From Exilispira sp964581895 (lineage in GTDB: Bacteria; Spirochaetota; JAAYUW01): 64,000 bases of DNA. Below the pieces are notes generated by a model, which did not search any database, had not been told where the DNA came from, and was given only the letters and a program-made list of their open reading frames with translations. Positions 49,110 through 57,124 of this stretch are shown in pieces. The stretch spans positions 554,782-618,781 of the forward strand of contig CAZOPR010000001.1 of assembly GCA_964581895.1 (NCBI GenBank), in the 5' to 3' direction. Numbering within the stretch: the first letter of the stretch is position 1; each line of letters begins with the position of its first letter. The position numbers were made by a program, and so were the translations under genes.

Positions 49110-50231
49110 CTATTTAACTATTTTTGTCAAACAAATATTTAACATTTTTGAAAAATCTTCCCAACGGGCATTAGAGTAGTCTAAAAAATCATGATAACAA
49201 TCTTTGAGTTTAAAAATTTCTCCATTGAAATTTTTTATTATCTTTTCTGAAATATCAGAATCTACTATTATGTCTTTTTCTGGTAAAAAAAGATAGAAAC
49301 TTAAGTTTTTATTGTTTTTTGCTTTTAATAATCTTAATTGAGCTTTATAAATTTCTGCAAGTCTTTTTTTGGAGATGACTCTAAAAATCCTTGTGTCTTT
49401 TTTCCTTATTCTTAAGAATTCTTCATTATCTGTGAGATTTTTATTTAATTTGATATAACTTTCAGTATCCATATTTAAAACATCTTCTTGAATTTTATAA
49501 TTCATCAAATTTTTGAAGTTAAAAAATTTCTGGAAAAGAACTAAATATAATTTTGTAAAATTATTTATAAGTCTCTTATGAGTGCCAAACCATGGCGAAA
49601 ATAAAATAACATCTTTAATCTGAGAAAAATCAGAACTTAATGAAAAATCACTCGCAATAAGCCCACCAAATGAAAATCCCATTATTATCCATCTGTTTTT
49701 ACTATTTAAATCTTTTTGATTTTTTATATCTAACTTGTTCTGTCTTTTATCATCTTTTTTATTTTGATCTTTTTTATTTTTTAATTTTTCCTTTAGAAAA
49801 AAATCAAAAATCTGATCTGCAACATTTAAATAATCGGAATATTTTTCTATTGAACCTCGAAGTCCAGAAGAAGAACCATGACCAATATTATCGAATGTAA
49901 ATATATTAAAATCATTTAATATTAAATGATAAAAAAATTTGGGATGAGTGCTTGAATTTTCAGCATTCCCATGGAAGAATAAGATAGAAGGATTTGAAGG
50001 ATTTGTAAGCCAATATTGATAAAAAATATCAAAAGTTCTTTTTTTATCATTTGAAATGCATTTTTTAAATCCATAAACATGGTACTGATTTATACCATGA
50101 CTTAAAAATTCAAGCCCTCTTTCTGATGAGACTGAAAATCTTACATTATCCTCTTGATAATCAAAACTTTCTTCATAATAAACAGGTTGAAGAATCTGCT
50201 TTAATATTTCTAATTTTTGCTCTTTTTTAAT
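49110..50231 (-). CDS. Alpha/beta hydrolase with apparent ATT start codon
   Basis: Reading the minus frame shows it open from a TGA at 50270-50268 to the stop at 49110. The product reads as a full alpha/beta hydrolase: oxyanion motif ILFFHGNAENS, FDNIGHGSSSGLRGS, nucleophile elbow IMGFSFGGLIASD and a late LPEKDIIVDSD with KDCYHDFLDY near the catalytic Asp/His. An unusual Lys/Asn/Asp/Gln-rich insert sits before the elbow. The frame has no ATG, GTG or TTG before the elbow Met at 49682, which would remove half of the fold. GGGAG at 50243-50239 lies seven bases before ATT 50231 (and four before ATT 50234), so an AUU start is the best reading. Substrate unknown. Confidence 0.75.
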   Translation of the reverse strand: MKKEQKLEILKQILQPVYYEESFDYQEDNVRFSVSSERGLEFLSHGINQYHVYGFKKCISNDKKRTFDIFYQYWLTNPSNPSILFFHGNAENSSTHPKFFYHLILNDFNIFTFDNIGHGSSSGLRGSIEKYSDYLNVADQIFDFFLKEKLKNKKDQNKKDDKRQNKLDIKNQKDLNSKNRWIIMGFSFGGLIASDFSLSSDFSQIKDVILFSPWFGTHKRLINNFTKLYLVLFQKFFNFKNLMNYKIQEDVLNMDTESYIKLNKNLTDNEEFLRIRKKDTRIFRVISKKRLAEIYKAQLRLLKAKNNKNLSFYLFLPEKDIIVDSDISEKIIKNFNGEIFKLKDCYHDFLDYSNARWEDFSKMLNICLTKIVK

Positions 50232-50363
50232 AATTTTTCTCCCACCCTTTTTAAATTTCTTAATAAATCATGAAAAAAAAAATTATCATATTGAAAATAG
50301 CATAATTAAGCTACAAAATTTTAAATTAAAATGTAAAATAACACAATTAAAGGTAAATAAAAT

Positions 50364-52214
50364 TTAATAAATTTCACAAAGTGGATCCTCAGATTGGACA
50401 ACATCACCTTTTGAAACAAGTATTTTCGCTTTACCATCAACCTGTGCTTTTATTTCAAACTCAACTTTCATAGCTTCCAATGTAAGTATAACATCGCCAC
50501 TTTTGATTTGTTCTCCATTTTCTTTCAAAATTTTTAATACAGTTCCAGTTACTGGAGAAACTATTGTGTCTTTTGGCTTTTCAGAAATGGATTGGGAGGT
50601 TTTTTGTGGTTCAGCCTCAGCCTGGTTCATCTGTTTTTGAGATTCTTCTACTTTTTCAGCTTTTACTTCAGTCTTAGGATTTTGAGGCTGATTTATAGCA
50701 TTACTTACAACCATACCTATAGAAGATAAAGCTAATTTTTCTGGTTCAACCTCTTTTACAAGTATCTTAAATTCATGTCCTTCAAAATTTACAAGGTAAC
50801 CTTTTACCTCATCTTTGACTTTTTGTTTTTCTTCTACCTTCACTTTTTCAGAAGTAGCGACAGGAGGATTATTTCTTGTTTCAAAAAAAGTTGGTGCAAT
50901 ATGTGGAAATAAGGCATAGGTAAGGACATCTTCAAGAGTTACTTTTGTCTTTTTCTGAACTTCTTTCGTCTTTTCAATCATCAAATCGAGTTCTGGTTTT
51001 ATAAGATCAGCTGGTCTCATTGTTACAGGTTTTTCAAGACCAAGTTCTTTCAACGCTCTTTTTACAAGTTCTGGATCTGGTTCAGCTGGAGTTTTTCCGT
51101 AATTCCCAATAAGCAGATTTTTTGATTCATTTGTCAATGTTTTATACCTTTGACCAGCCAAAACATTTATAACAGCTTGAGTTCCAACAATCTGGGAGGT
51201 TGGAGTAACAAGTGGAGGATAACCAAAATCTTTTCTAACCTGCGGGATTTCATGAAGAACTTCTTCATATTTATCATAAGCATTTTGTTGTTTCAACTGA
51301 CTTTCAAGATTTGAAAGCATTCCACCTGGTACCTGATATAAAAAAATCTTGGTATCTACAATAGTATTTGTCTCATGTTCATGGTATTTTTCCCTAACCT
51401 TAGAAAAATATTTAGCAATATCATTAAGCAATTCAAGATCCAATCCGGTATCATAAGGAGTATCTTTAAGGCAGGCAACCATTGCTTCAGTTGGTGAGTG
51501 TGAAGTCTGCATAGACATAGAAGAGATTGCAGTATCGATAATATCTGCACCAGCCTCTATACCTTTCAATAAAGTAGCTACACTAACTCCACTTGTGGCA
51601 TGAGAATGAAGAGCCAAAGGAAGATCCACAGTTTCTTTTATCGCTTTTATAAGATCATAGGTTTGTTCTGGAAGCAAAAGCCCAGCCATATCTTTGATAC
51701 ATATAGAATCAACACCCATATTTTTCAAGTCTATAGCATTCTGAACATATTTTTCTATGGTATGAACTGGGGAAATGGTATAGGAGATTGTTCCCTGGGC
51801 ATGTTTGCCAACTTTTTTAACTGTTTCAATCGCTTTTTCAAGATTTCTTAAATCATTTAATGCATCAAAAATTCTAAAAATATCTATTCCATATTCGGCA
51901 GCCTTAAAGATAAAGTTTTCTACTATATCATCAGCATAATGTCTGTATCCTACAAGATTCTGCCCTCTTAAAAGCATCTGCAAAGGGGTGTTAGGCAAAA
52001 CTGCTTTAAGCTGTCTTAACCTCTGCCATGGATCTTCATTTAAGAATCTGATGGCAGTATCAAATGTTGCCCCACCCCAGACTTCCATGGAGAAAAAACC
52101 AACAGAATTCATGACTGGGGCTATTGGCAACATATCTTCAGTTTTTAATCTTGTAGCGATAAGCGATTGATGAGCATCTCTTAAGGTAACATCAGTTATA
52201 AGTATTTTTTTCAT
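50364..52214 (-). CDS. Oxaloacetate decarboxylase alpha / pyruvate carboxylase subunit B
   Basis: A 616-residue carboxyltransferase with an HMGL-like TIM barrel (about 1-300: ITDVTLRDAHQSLIATRL, VWGGATFDTAIRFL, LLRGQNLVGYRHYADD, ALHSHATSG), a conserved PYC/OADA domain (about 300-470), a linker rich in Lys/Glu/Gln, and a C-terminal biotinyl domain with LEAMKVE, whose lysine carries biotin. It transfers carboxyl groups between biotin and oxaloacetate/pyruvate. Without neighbours for a biotin carboxylase or the membrane OadB/G subunits, it cannot be decided whether it works in pyruvate carboxylase or the sodium pump. AAGGA precedes ATG 52214. Confidence 0.92.
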   Translation of the reverse strand: MKKILITDVTLRDAHQSLIATRLKTEDMLPIAPVMNSVGFFSMEVWGGATFDTAIRFLNEDPWQRLRQLKAVLPNTPLQMLLRGQNLVGYRHYADDIVENFIFKAAEYGIDIFRIFDALNDLRNLEKAIETVKKVGKHAQGTISYTISPVHTIEKYVQNAIDLKNMGVDSICIKDMAGLLLPEQTYDLIKAIKETVDLPLALHSHATSGVSVATLLKGIEAGADIIDTAISSMSMQTSHSPTEAMVACLKDTPYDTGLDLELLNDIAKYFSKVREKYHEHETNTIVDTKIFLYQVPGGMLSNLESQLKQQNAYDKYEEVLHEIPQVRKDFGYPPLVTPTSQIVGTQAVINVLAGQRYKTLTNESKNLLIGNYGKTPAEPDPELVKRALKELGLEKPVTMRPADLIKPELDLMIEKTKEVQKKTKVTLEDVLTYALFPHIAPTFFETRNNPPVATSEKVKVEEKQKVKDEVKGYLVNFEGHEFKILVKEVEPEKLALSSIGMVVSNAINQPQNPKTEVKAEKVEESQKQMNQAEAEPQKTSQSISEKPKDTIVSPVTGTVLKILKENGEQIKSGDVILTLEAMKVEFEIKAQVDGKAKILVSKGDVVQSEDPLCEIY

Positions 52215-52319
52215 AAATATTTCCTTATATGTTAGACATTTTCAACTTAATACGATACGAAATCTTATTAGTATTCTACCAAATCTAACTAATATATTAA
52301 AGAAATATTATGAAAAATC

Positions 52320-52357
52320 AAATAAAATTAAAAAGCTTCATTTTTTTATGAAAACTT
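52320..52357 (-). terminator. Probable terminator of the ABC exporter operon
   Basis: On the minus strand AAGTTTTCAT (52357-52348) and ATGAAGCTT (52341-52333) form a stem of about nine pairs with one bulge around an A6 loop, followed by TTTTAATTTTATT. It lies about 25 bases after the stop of the second ABC gene. The stem is AT-rich, so strength is uncertain. Confidence 0.5.
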
Positions 52358-52381
52358 AAGTACTTTATAACTTTCAAAATA

Positions 52382-54379
52382 CTATTGATTTACCATCTCC
52401 TTTTCAAAAAGCTCTTTATAATCAATAGATTTTTGAAGCAACTCTTTATGCTTTCCTTTTGCAATTATTTTTCCATTTTTGAAAAGGAAAATTTCATCTG
52501 TAAACACAATAGATCTAATTCTTTGTGTTATGATTATTATAATGGCATTTTTATTGTTTTTTCTTATAGCAGCTAAAACTTTTTGCTCTGTTTCATAATC
52601 AAGCGACCTTGTTGAATCATCGAAGATAAATAAAGATGGGTTTTTATAGACAGCCCTTGCTATAGTAATTCTTTCCCTTTGTCCGCCAGATAAAGTATAG
52701 CCTCTTGGTCCAACTTCTGTATCTATCCCTTTAGCAAAAGATTTGATATCATCATTTAAGCTTGCGATGGAAATAGCATGATCAAAAAGATCTTTGTCAT
52801 AGTCGAAATCAAACTCCAATTTTTCAGAAACAGGTTTAAGTGGTATATAAGTGCCAAGAAATTTTCGGTTTAGGTATTTTGAGTAAAGCATATCTGATTC
52901 ATCTTCCTGTGGTAAAACAATATTTTCTTTAACGGAAACAGAGAAAAGTTGTGGTTCTTGAAATACAAAGCCGACCTGATTCTGATAAGAGTTTAAATCA
53001 ATATTTTCAAAAGGAATATTGTTTATATAGATTTTACCTTCTGTTGGACTTTCAAGACCAGATAGAATATGCATACTAATTGATTTACCAGAACCAATTT
53101 CACCTGTTATGCCTATAATTTGCCCTTTATTTAAGGAAAAAGAAACAGAATCAAGTATCTTTCTATCTTTTATTTGAAGTCCAATATTTTCAAATCTGAT
53201 TGAGTGAATTTCTTCAACAATAGTTTTGCCATTTTCTTCCAAGTGATCATATTTCAATGAATTATCAAAAAATGGTTTTAAGTTAAAATCTTTAGATTTG
53301 TTAGATTTATCAGTTTTTAATTCAGTACATTCGTTTTCAAATTTTTCTTTTTCAATCTTATTTTCACTTCCATTTCTCTCATTTTTATTACCAGTAAAGA
53401 AGAATAATTCAGAATGTCTTCCAATTGACACCAAAGTTCTTTTCATCTCTACGAAAAAGTATGCAAATGAATAAAGATAATCAAACATAAGATAAAAGTA
53501 TTGCAAAAAGGCGATAAAAGTTCCAAGAGAAATTTTATTTTCTATGACTTGCTTACCTCCCATTATAAGTATAAGAAGAAGAGCACTATAGTTTAATATC
53601 AGGTCAAGGCTATGCCATAGGCTATGAAAAAAGGAAAGCTTCATCTCTGAAGTTCTTCTTATTTTCATAATCTGATTGAACTCTTTTTTAGCAAAATTTT
53701 CCATCTTATTGCTTTTTATGACTTTTATAGAGGCAAAAGTCTTTTCTATCGTATTATTTACAGTGGATATCTTTTCCTGCAATGTTTCAAAAAGCTTTTC
53801 CCATGTTTCATCAAACAGAACCATTATTATCATAATTATAGCAATAGGAAGGATGACAAATAATGTTAGTTTCCAGGAAAAGCCAAACATAAAAAATAGG
53901 GAAAAAGAGATTATAGATAATGAATCAAAAAATCTAAAAATCCCTGAGCAAAGCTGCCAAGATATTTTTTCAACATCATCTGTCAATCTTGTTAGAAGTT
54001 CACCATGAGAAAATGAATGGAAAAAATCTCTCTTTTGTCTTAAAACCCAGTTTAATAATGCTAAAGTTATCTTCCAGGTAAAAGACATATTTGTATAAAC
54101 CCTATTCATCTGAAGCATAGAGTAAAAGGTCGCAGCAACAATCGAACTTGCTATGATTAAAGCTATTGCATTATAAATCGAACTGGCAGAACCAGCTTTT
54201 CCTAGGTTATCGACAATATACCTTAGCAAAAGTGGATAAACAGAACTTGCCGCGGTATTTATAAGTGAAAGAACTACAAGCAAAAAAATCCTTGTTCTAT
54301 GCTCGCTCCAGACTGTAAAAATATATCTTAATCTTTGAAATAAACTAAATCTTTGACTTTCTTTTTTAGCGATTTCCAT
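52382..54379 (-). CDS. ABC exporter half-transporter, degenerate-site subunit (TM287/BmrC-like)
   Basis: A 665-residue protein with six membrane helices (about 25-325), a charged Glu/Asn/Lys-rich insert (about 330-400) and an ABC domain. Walker A GEIGSGKS is near residue 425, and LSGGQRERITIARAV near 560 is a canonical signature. Walker B ends FIFDDSTRSLD, with Asp in place of the catalytic Glu, and the switch histidine is Gln (IIIITQRIRSI). These changes are typical of one half of heterodimeric exporters such as TM287/288 and BmrCD. AAGGA precedes ATG 54379. It should pair with the gene 60 nt upstream and export drugs or lipids. Confidence 0.92.
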   Translation of the reverse strand: MEIAKKESQRFSLFQRLRYIFTVWSEHRTRIFLLVVLSLINTAASSVYPLLLRYIVDNLGKAGSASSIYNAIALIIASSIVAATFYSMLQMNRVYTNMSFTWKITLALLNWVLRQKRDFFHSFSHGELLTRLTDDVEKISWQLCSGIFRFFDSLSIISFSLFFMFGFSWKLTLFVILPIAIIMIIMVLFDETWEKLFETLQEKISTVNNTIEKTFASIKVIKSNKMENFAKKEFNQIMKIRRTSEMKLSFFHSLWHSLDLILNYSALLLILIMGGKQVIENKISLGTFIAFLQYFYLMFDYLYSFAYFFVEMKRTLVSIGRHSELFFFTGNKNERNGSENKIEKEKFENECTELKTDKSNKSKDFNLKPFFDNSLKYDHLEENGKTIVEEIHSIRFENIGLQIKDRKILDSVSFSLNKGQIIGITGEIGSGKSISMHILSGLESPTEGKIYINNIPFENIDLNSYQNQVGFVFQEPQLFSVSVKENIVLPQEDESDMLYSKYLNRKFLGTYIPLKPVSEKLEFDFDYDKDLFDHAISIASLNDDIKSFAKGIDTEVGPRGYTLSGGQRERITIARAVYKNPSLFIFDDSTRSLDYETEQKVLAAIRKNNKNAIIIIITQRIRSIVFTDEIFLFKNGKIIAKGKHKELLQKSIDYKELFEKEMVNQ

Positions 54380-54439
54380 AAATAAATCCTTCAGTTTTAA
54401 GCAATTTTAATTTTTATTTATAAACATTAAGTAAAAACT

Positions 54440-56383
54440 TTAAGCAGAAACAACCTGTTTGGTTTGCCCATCTTTGTAGCTTTTATAAAGATTTGCAAAG
54501 TATCCGCCCTTTTCTAAAAGTTCTTCTTTTGTGCCAGTCTCAACAAGATGCCCCTGATGAAAACATAAGATCCTATCGCAAAATTCTATGGTAGATAATC
54601 TATGTGCGATTATTATAGCTGTTCTATTTTTTAAGATCTTCTCAAGTGCCTCATAAATAAGATTTTCAGTAATATTATCAACAGAAGATGTAGCTTCATC
54701 AAGTAGGAAAATCTGGGGATTTTTTATATAGATCCTTAAAAGAGCAATAAGTTGTTTTTCCCCAGAAGAGATATTTGTTCCATCTTCTTTAATAACAGTG
54801 TTTAAACCATCAACAAAATTATCAAATATTGCTCTTACTCCAAGTTCATCAATAGCTTGATTGACTTTTTGCTGGCTGATCTGGCTATCAAGGACAATAT
54901 TGCTAAATATTGTATCAGGGAAAAGGAATGTATCCTGAAAAACGGCACCAATAAGAGTTCTTATATCTTCATAAGAAATATCTGAAAGTTCCATATCATC
55001 AATCTTTATAGAACCTTTATATCCATCGTAGAATTTTAGTAAAAGTGATGCAATTGTAGTCTTGCCACAACCGGTTCTTCCAACGATACCAACCTTTTCC
55101 CCTTTTCTTATAGTAAAACTTATATCATTAAGGGCATTGATAAGCTTTTCTTCTTCTTTTTCTTCGTTTTCCTGTTTTGTTGTTTCTTTATCAAATTTTT
55201 CATTTCCAATTTCAACTTTCTTTTCATATTTGTTTTCATCTTCATTTACCTTATTTGTTTCATTATCAATATCAGCTTGTATAAAATTATTTTGATTTAA
55301 GTTTTTATACTGCTCATCAAGTTTTATGATTGAGTATGCGAAACTGACATTTTCAAATGTAATTTTTTCTTTAAACTCTTTTTTATTACTATTTTTTATC
55401 TGCTCTTTTTCCATCTCAAAAACATCATCTATCCTTTTTACAGAAGCAAAAGCCTTTTGAAAGATCTGAAACTGAGAGGAAAGATTACGGATTGGACCAA
55501 AGAATTGCTTTATGTATGTGACAAAAAGAATCATTGTCCCAATGGATATCTTGTTGCTCAAAGCCTTGACTCCACCATACCATAGTATTAAAGAGATACT
55601 TATGGCTTCAAAAATCTGAAGGGAATTAAAGTAGATAGAATCAAAAAGACCACCTCTAATTTCATTTTTATATTTCTTTTCAAGGCTTTGGTTTACTTTA
55701 TTAAAAGCCCAAGGTTTTTTGTGAAATAGCCTTAAAATGGAATTTCCTTTAATAAAATCAGAAAAAAATCCAAAAAGTTGTGAATTTATCTTTCTTAAAT
55801 TCACCCAAAATGGTGCAACAGATTTTTGGTACCAGAATGAAAAGATAAAAATCAGTGCAATTATTGGAAGAATAAGTAAAGTTAAAGAATAAGAATATCT
55901 AAATAGTACTATAATCATTCCAATACATAAAAGGATATCAGACAAAATAGATATTACACTATGGGTAAAAAATTCCCTTAAGCTTTCTCCATCGGATTCT
56001 ATTCTTGAAATAAGCCTTCCAACTGGATGCCTGTCAAAAATGGCGATCTTACCATGAAGAATATGATCAAAAAGCCTTTGCTTCAAATCAAAAAGAAATT
56101 GTTGACCAAATAACTCTGTTATGTAGATACTAAAAAATGTGAGCAAAGACAAAGTTATTAAAAAGATTAAAAAAATAACTGCATCATGCTTAAGACCATC
56201 AAAGTTTTTTGTCATAATATTTTCATCAATCGCATGCTTAACTATAACAGGCAAATATATACCTATTGCTGTTGTAGATATCATAATTATTATTGATAAA
56301 ACCAAGGTGAACCAATGTTTTATAATTATGCTTAAAATCGTCTGCTGTGCTTTTGTAGTTTTAATAATTTTTAATTTTTCCAT
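54440..56383 (-). CDS. ABC exporter half-transporter, catalytic-site subunit (TM288/BmrD-like)
   Basis: About 647 residues from ATG 56383: six membrane helices (about 20-310), a long acidic insert near residues 340-410 (with ENEDENKYEKKVE and NEEKEEEKL), and an ABC domain with Walker A GRTGCGKTTIA near residue 434, a degenerate signature ISSGEKQ near 538, Walker B IFLLDEATSSVD with the catalytic Glu, and switch His in IIIAHRLSTI. It thus supplies Walker A/B of the active site, with its partner's LSGGQ. A longer frame starts at 56437, but that segment is the arm of an intrinsic terminator; AAGGG eight bases before 56383 marks the real start. Confidence 0.93.
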   Translation of the reverse strand: MEKLKIIKTTKAQQTILSIIIKHWFTLVLSIIIMISTTAIGIYLPVIVKHAIDENIMTKNFDGLKHDAVIFLIFLITLSLLTFFSIYITELFGQQFLFDLKQRLFDHILHGKIAIFDRHPVGRLISRIESDGESLREFFTHSVISILSDILLCIGMIIVLFRYSYSLTLLILPIIALIFIFSFWYQKSVAPFWVNLRKINSQLFGFFSDFIKGNSILRLFHKKPWAFNKVNQSLEKKYKNEIRGGLFDSIYFNSLQIFEAISISLILWYGGVKALSNKISIGTMILFVTYIKQFFGPIRNLSSQFQIFQKAFASVKRIDDVFEMEKEQIKNSNKKEFKEKITFENVSFAYSIIKLDEQYKNLNQNNFIQADIDNETNKVNEDENKYEKKVEIGNEKFDKETTKQENEEKEEEKLINALNDISFTIRKGEKVGIVGRTGCGKTTIASLLLKFYDGYKGSIKIDDMELSDISYEDIRTLIGAVFQDTFLFPDTIFSNIVLDSQISQQKVNQAIDELGVRAIFDNFVDGLNTVIKEDGTNISSGEKQLIALLRIYIKNPQIFLLDEATSSVDNITENLIYEALEKILKNRTAIIIAHRLSTIEFCDRILCFHQGHLVETGTKEELLEKGGYFANLYKSYKDGQTKQVVSA

Positions 56384-56401
56384 AAATTTTTCCCTTTTGC
56401 C

Positions 56402-56434
56402 AAAAAAAAACGCCTGGTTAGACCCCAGGCGTTT
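56402..56434 (-). terminator. Strong intrinsic terminator in the ABC leader
   Basis: Minus-strand AAACGCCTGG (56434-56425) pairs perfectly with CCAGGCGTTT (56417-56408), giving ten base pairs around a seven-base loop, followed by a run of Ts from the complement of A at 56402-56410. It ends 19 bases before the first ABC start codon, so it can only serve as a regulated terminator for the downstream genes. Its 3' arm and loop can instead pair with 56487-56478. Confidence 0.92.
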
Positions 56435-56460
56435 CATTTGATTTTCAAAACTTATATTTT

Positions 56461-56509
56461 AAAATAAAAATGAAACAGGATCTAACCTTTTTAGTTTAAT
56501 CCTGCTTCA
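56461..56509 (-). terminator. Upstream hairpin with T-rich tail (segments 2:3)
   Basis: Minus-strand TGAAGCAGGAT (56509-56499) pairs with ATCCTGTTTCA (56481-56471), eleven pairs including one G-U, with an inner CTAA/TTAG helix in the loop, then TTTTTATTTT. It may be a weaker terminator or an intermediate fold that controls the second, stronger terminator. Confidence 0.7.
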
Positions 56510-56607
56510 TCTAATATTCTTTATTGATTACATTGTTTTTTATTTTTTGTAACAGAAAGCTTTGCTTGCTTGTTACCTTTGACCAAGAATATTAAAGAGA
56601 AACAGGA

Positions 56608-56667
56608 TTATGTCATTGTAACTGCCAAAAATAAATTCGCATAGTTTCGCTTTTTAAGATTCATCAT
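56608..56667 (-). CDS. Leader peptide ORF upstream of the ABC exporter
   Basis: Nineteen codons reading MMNLKKRNYANLFLAVTMT then TAA. GGAGAG at 56676-56671 precedes the ATG pair, with good spacing to the second ATG. The basic start and hydrophobic middle look like a nascent chain that might stall in the exit tunnel, but no amino-acid run suggests starvation control. The stop codon overlaps attenuator segment 1. It resembles in position the bmrB leader ORF of Bacillus bmrCD; no sequence homology is claimed. Confidence 0.6.
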   Translation of the reverse strand: MMNLKKRNYANLFLAVTMT

Positions 56668-56710
56668 ATTCTCTCCAATTTTTAATTTCTCAAATATTCG
56701 CTAAGCTTTT

Positions 56711-56740
56711 AATAAATATAAAATCAAAAATATCTGTCAA
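56711..56740 (-). promoter_or_regulatory. Candidate sigma70-type promoter of the ABC leader
   Basis: A perfect TTGACA (56740-56735) is followed 18 bases later by TTTATT (56716-56711), a four-of-six -10 match; TATTTA at 16-base spacing is an alternative. Transcription would begin near 56705, about 40 bases before the leader ORF. Confidence 0.45.
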
Positions 56741-57124
56741 GCATTTTTTAATATTTTTTAATAATTTTTTTTATTTTATGCCACTAGATTTCCACGACCG
56801 CCAACCCCAAAACACCTAATATAAAGCGGTTAATATAAAGTAAACAATGTTATATTGTAAAATAATGTATTTAACCAAGCTTACCAAAGCAGCTAATATA
56901 AAAAAATTGCTAACATAAAAAAGAAGCTAATATGAAAAATCGGCAAATATAAAAAAGAGGCTAATACAAAATGATTAAATTAAAATAACTAATATAAAAT
57001 ATCTGTAAAGTTTAGGGTAAAAGATGCAATTTTTTAAAAAAAATTGATAAATATTATTGTAAAATATTTTTATTAAATTAATATAAAAGTAGTTAGTTTT
57101 TAAATAGGACCTTAAGGAGGTTTT
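56741..57124. other. Divergent intergenic region between ABC exporter leader and sugar importer
   Basis: No protein-coding frame of note. It holds a short patch of higher GC with C-runs on the plus strand (about 56780-56815), scattered CTAATATAAA motifs (56815, 56828, 56987), a five-copy 17-bp array (56891-56975), and AT-rich sequence up to a perfect AAGGAGG (57114-57120) before the ChvE-like start. No promoter for the importer could be fixed: several weak -35/-10 pairs exist in 57040-57100. Confidence 0.6.
56891..56975. repeat. 17-bp imperfect tandem repeat, five copies
   Basis: Copies begin at 56891, 56908, 56925, 56942 and 56959, an exact 17-bp period. The shared core is GCTAATATAAAAA with one to three changes per copy (for example AGCTAATATAAAAAAAT and TGCTAACATAAAAAAGA). 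Out-of-phase copies of the core lie at 56815, 56828 and 56987. It may be a regulator-binding array or an A-rich promoter-enhancing element for the sugar importer operon 150 bases downstream. Confidence 0.8.

Larger units (their letters stand above)
56402..56609 (-). promoter_or_regulatory. Putative transcription-attenuation leader of the ABC exporter operon
   Basis: Three segments can pair in exclusive ways. Segment 1 (56609-56585; AATCCTGTTTC plus TAATATTCTT) pairs with segment 2 (56521-56498; AAGAATATTA plus GAAGCAGGATT). Segment 2 also pairs with segment 3 (56481-56471). Segment 3's GGTTAGATCC (56487-56478) pairs with GGGTCTAACC (56425-56416), ten pairs with one wobble, which would break the strong terminator. 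Segment 1 starts at the stop codon of a 19-codon leader ORF, so ribosome position could choose the fold. A further hairpin (GTAACA/TGTTAC, 56576-56549) sits between segments 1 and 2. This is inference from pairing alone. Confidence 0.72.

Noticed and set aside
49670..49900. Plus-strand open frame of 76 codons
   Set aside because: It is antisense to the continuous hydrolase coding frame and low in complexity; the hydrolase motifs on the other strand are decisive.
49110..50268. Frameshifted or broken hydrolase pseudogene
   Set aside because: I translated the whole minus frame up to 50268 and found no stop or shift, and the oxyanion and elbow motifs are in one frame; only the start codon is unusual.
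56384..56437. N-terminal extension of the first ABC transporter
   Set aside because: It is encoded by the stem and T-run of the terminator and reads as low-complexity sequence; an SD-supported ATG lies at 56383.
56402..56609. T-box or metabolite riboswitch for the ABC leader
   Set aside because: No T-box consensus and no known aptamer core was recognised; the leader ORF and exclusive pairing fit attenuation better.
56815..57003. CRISPR array or replication iterons
   Set aside because: Copies abut without spacers and are only 17 bp; no cas, rep or parA gene is near.
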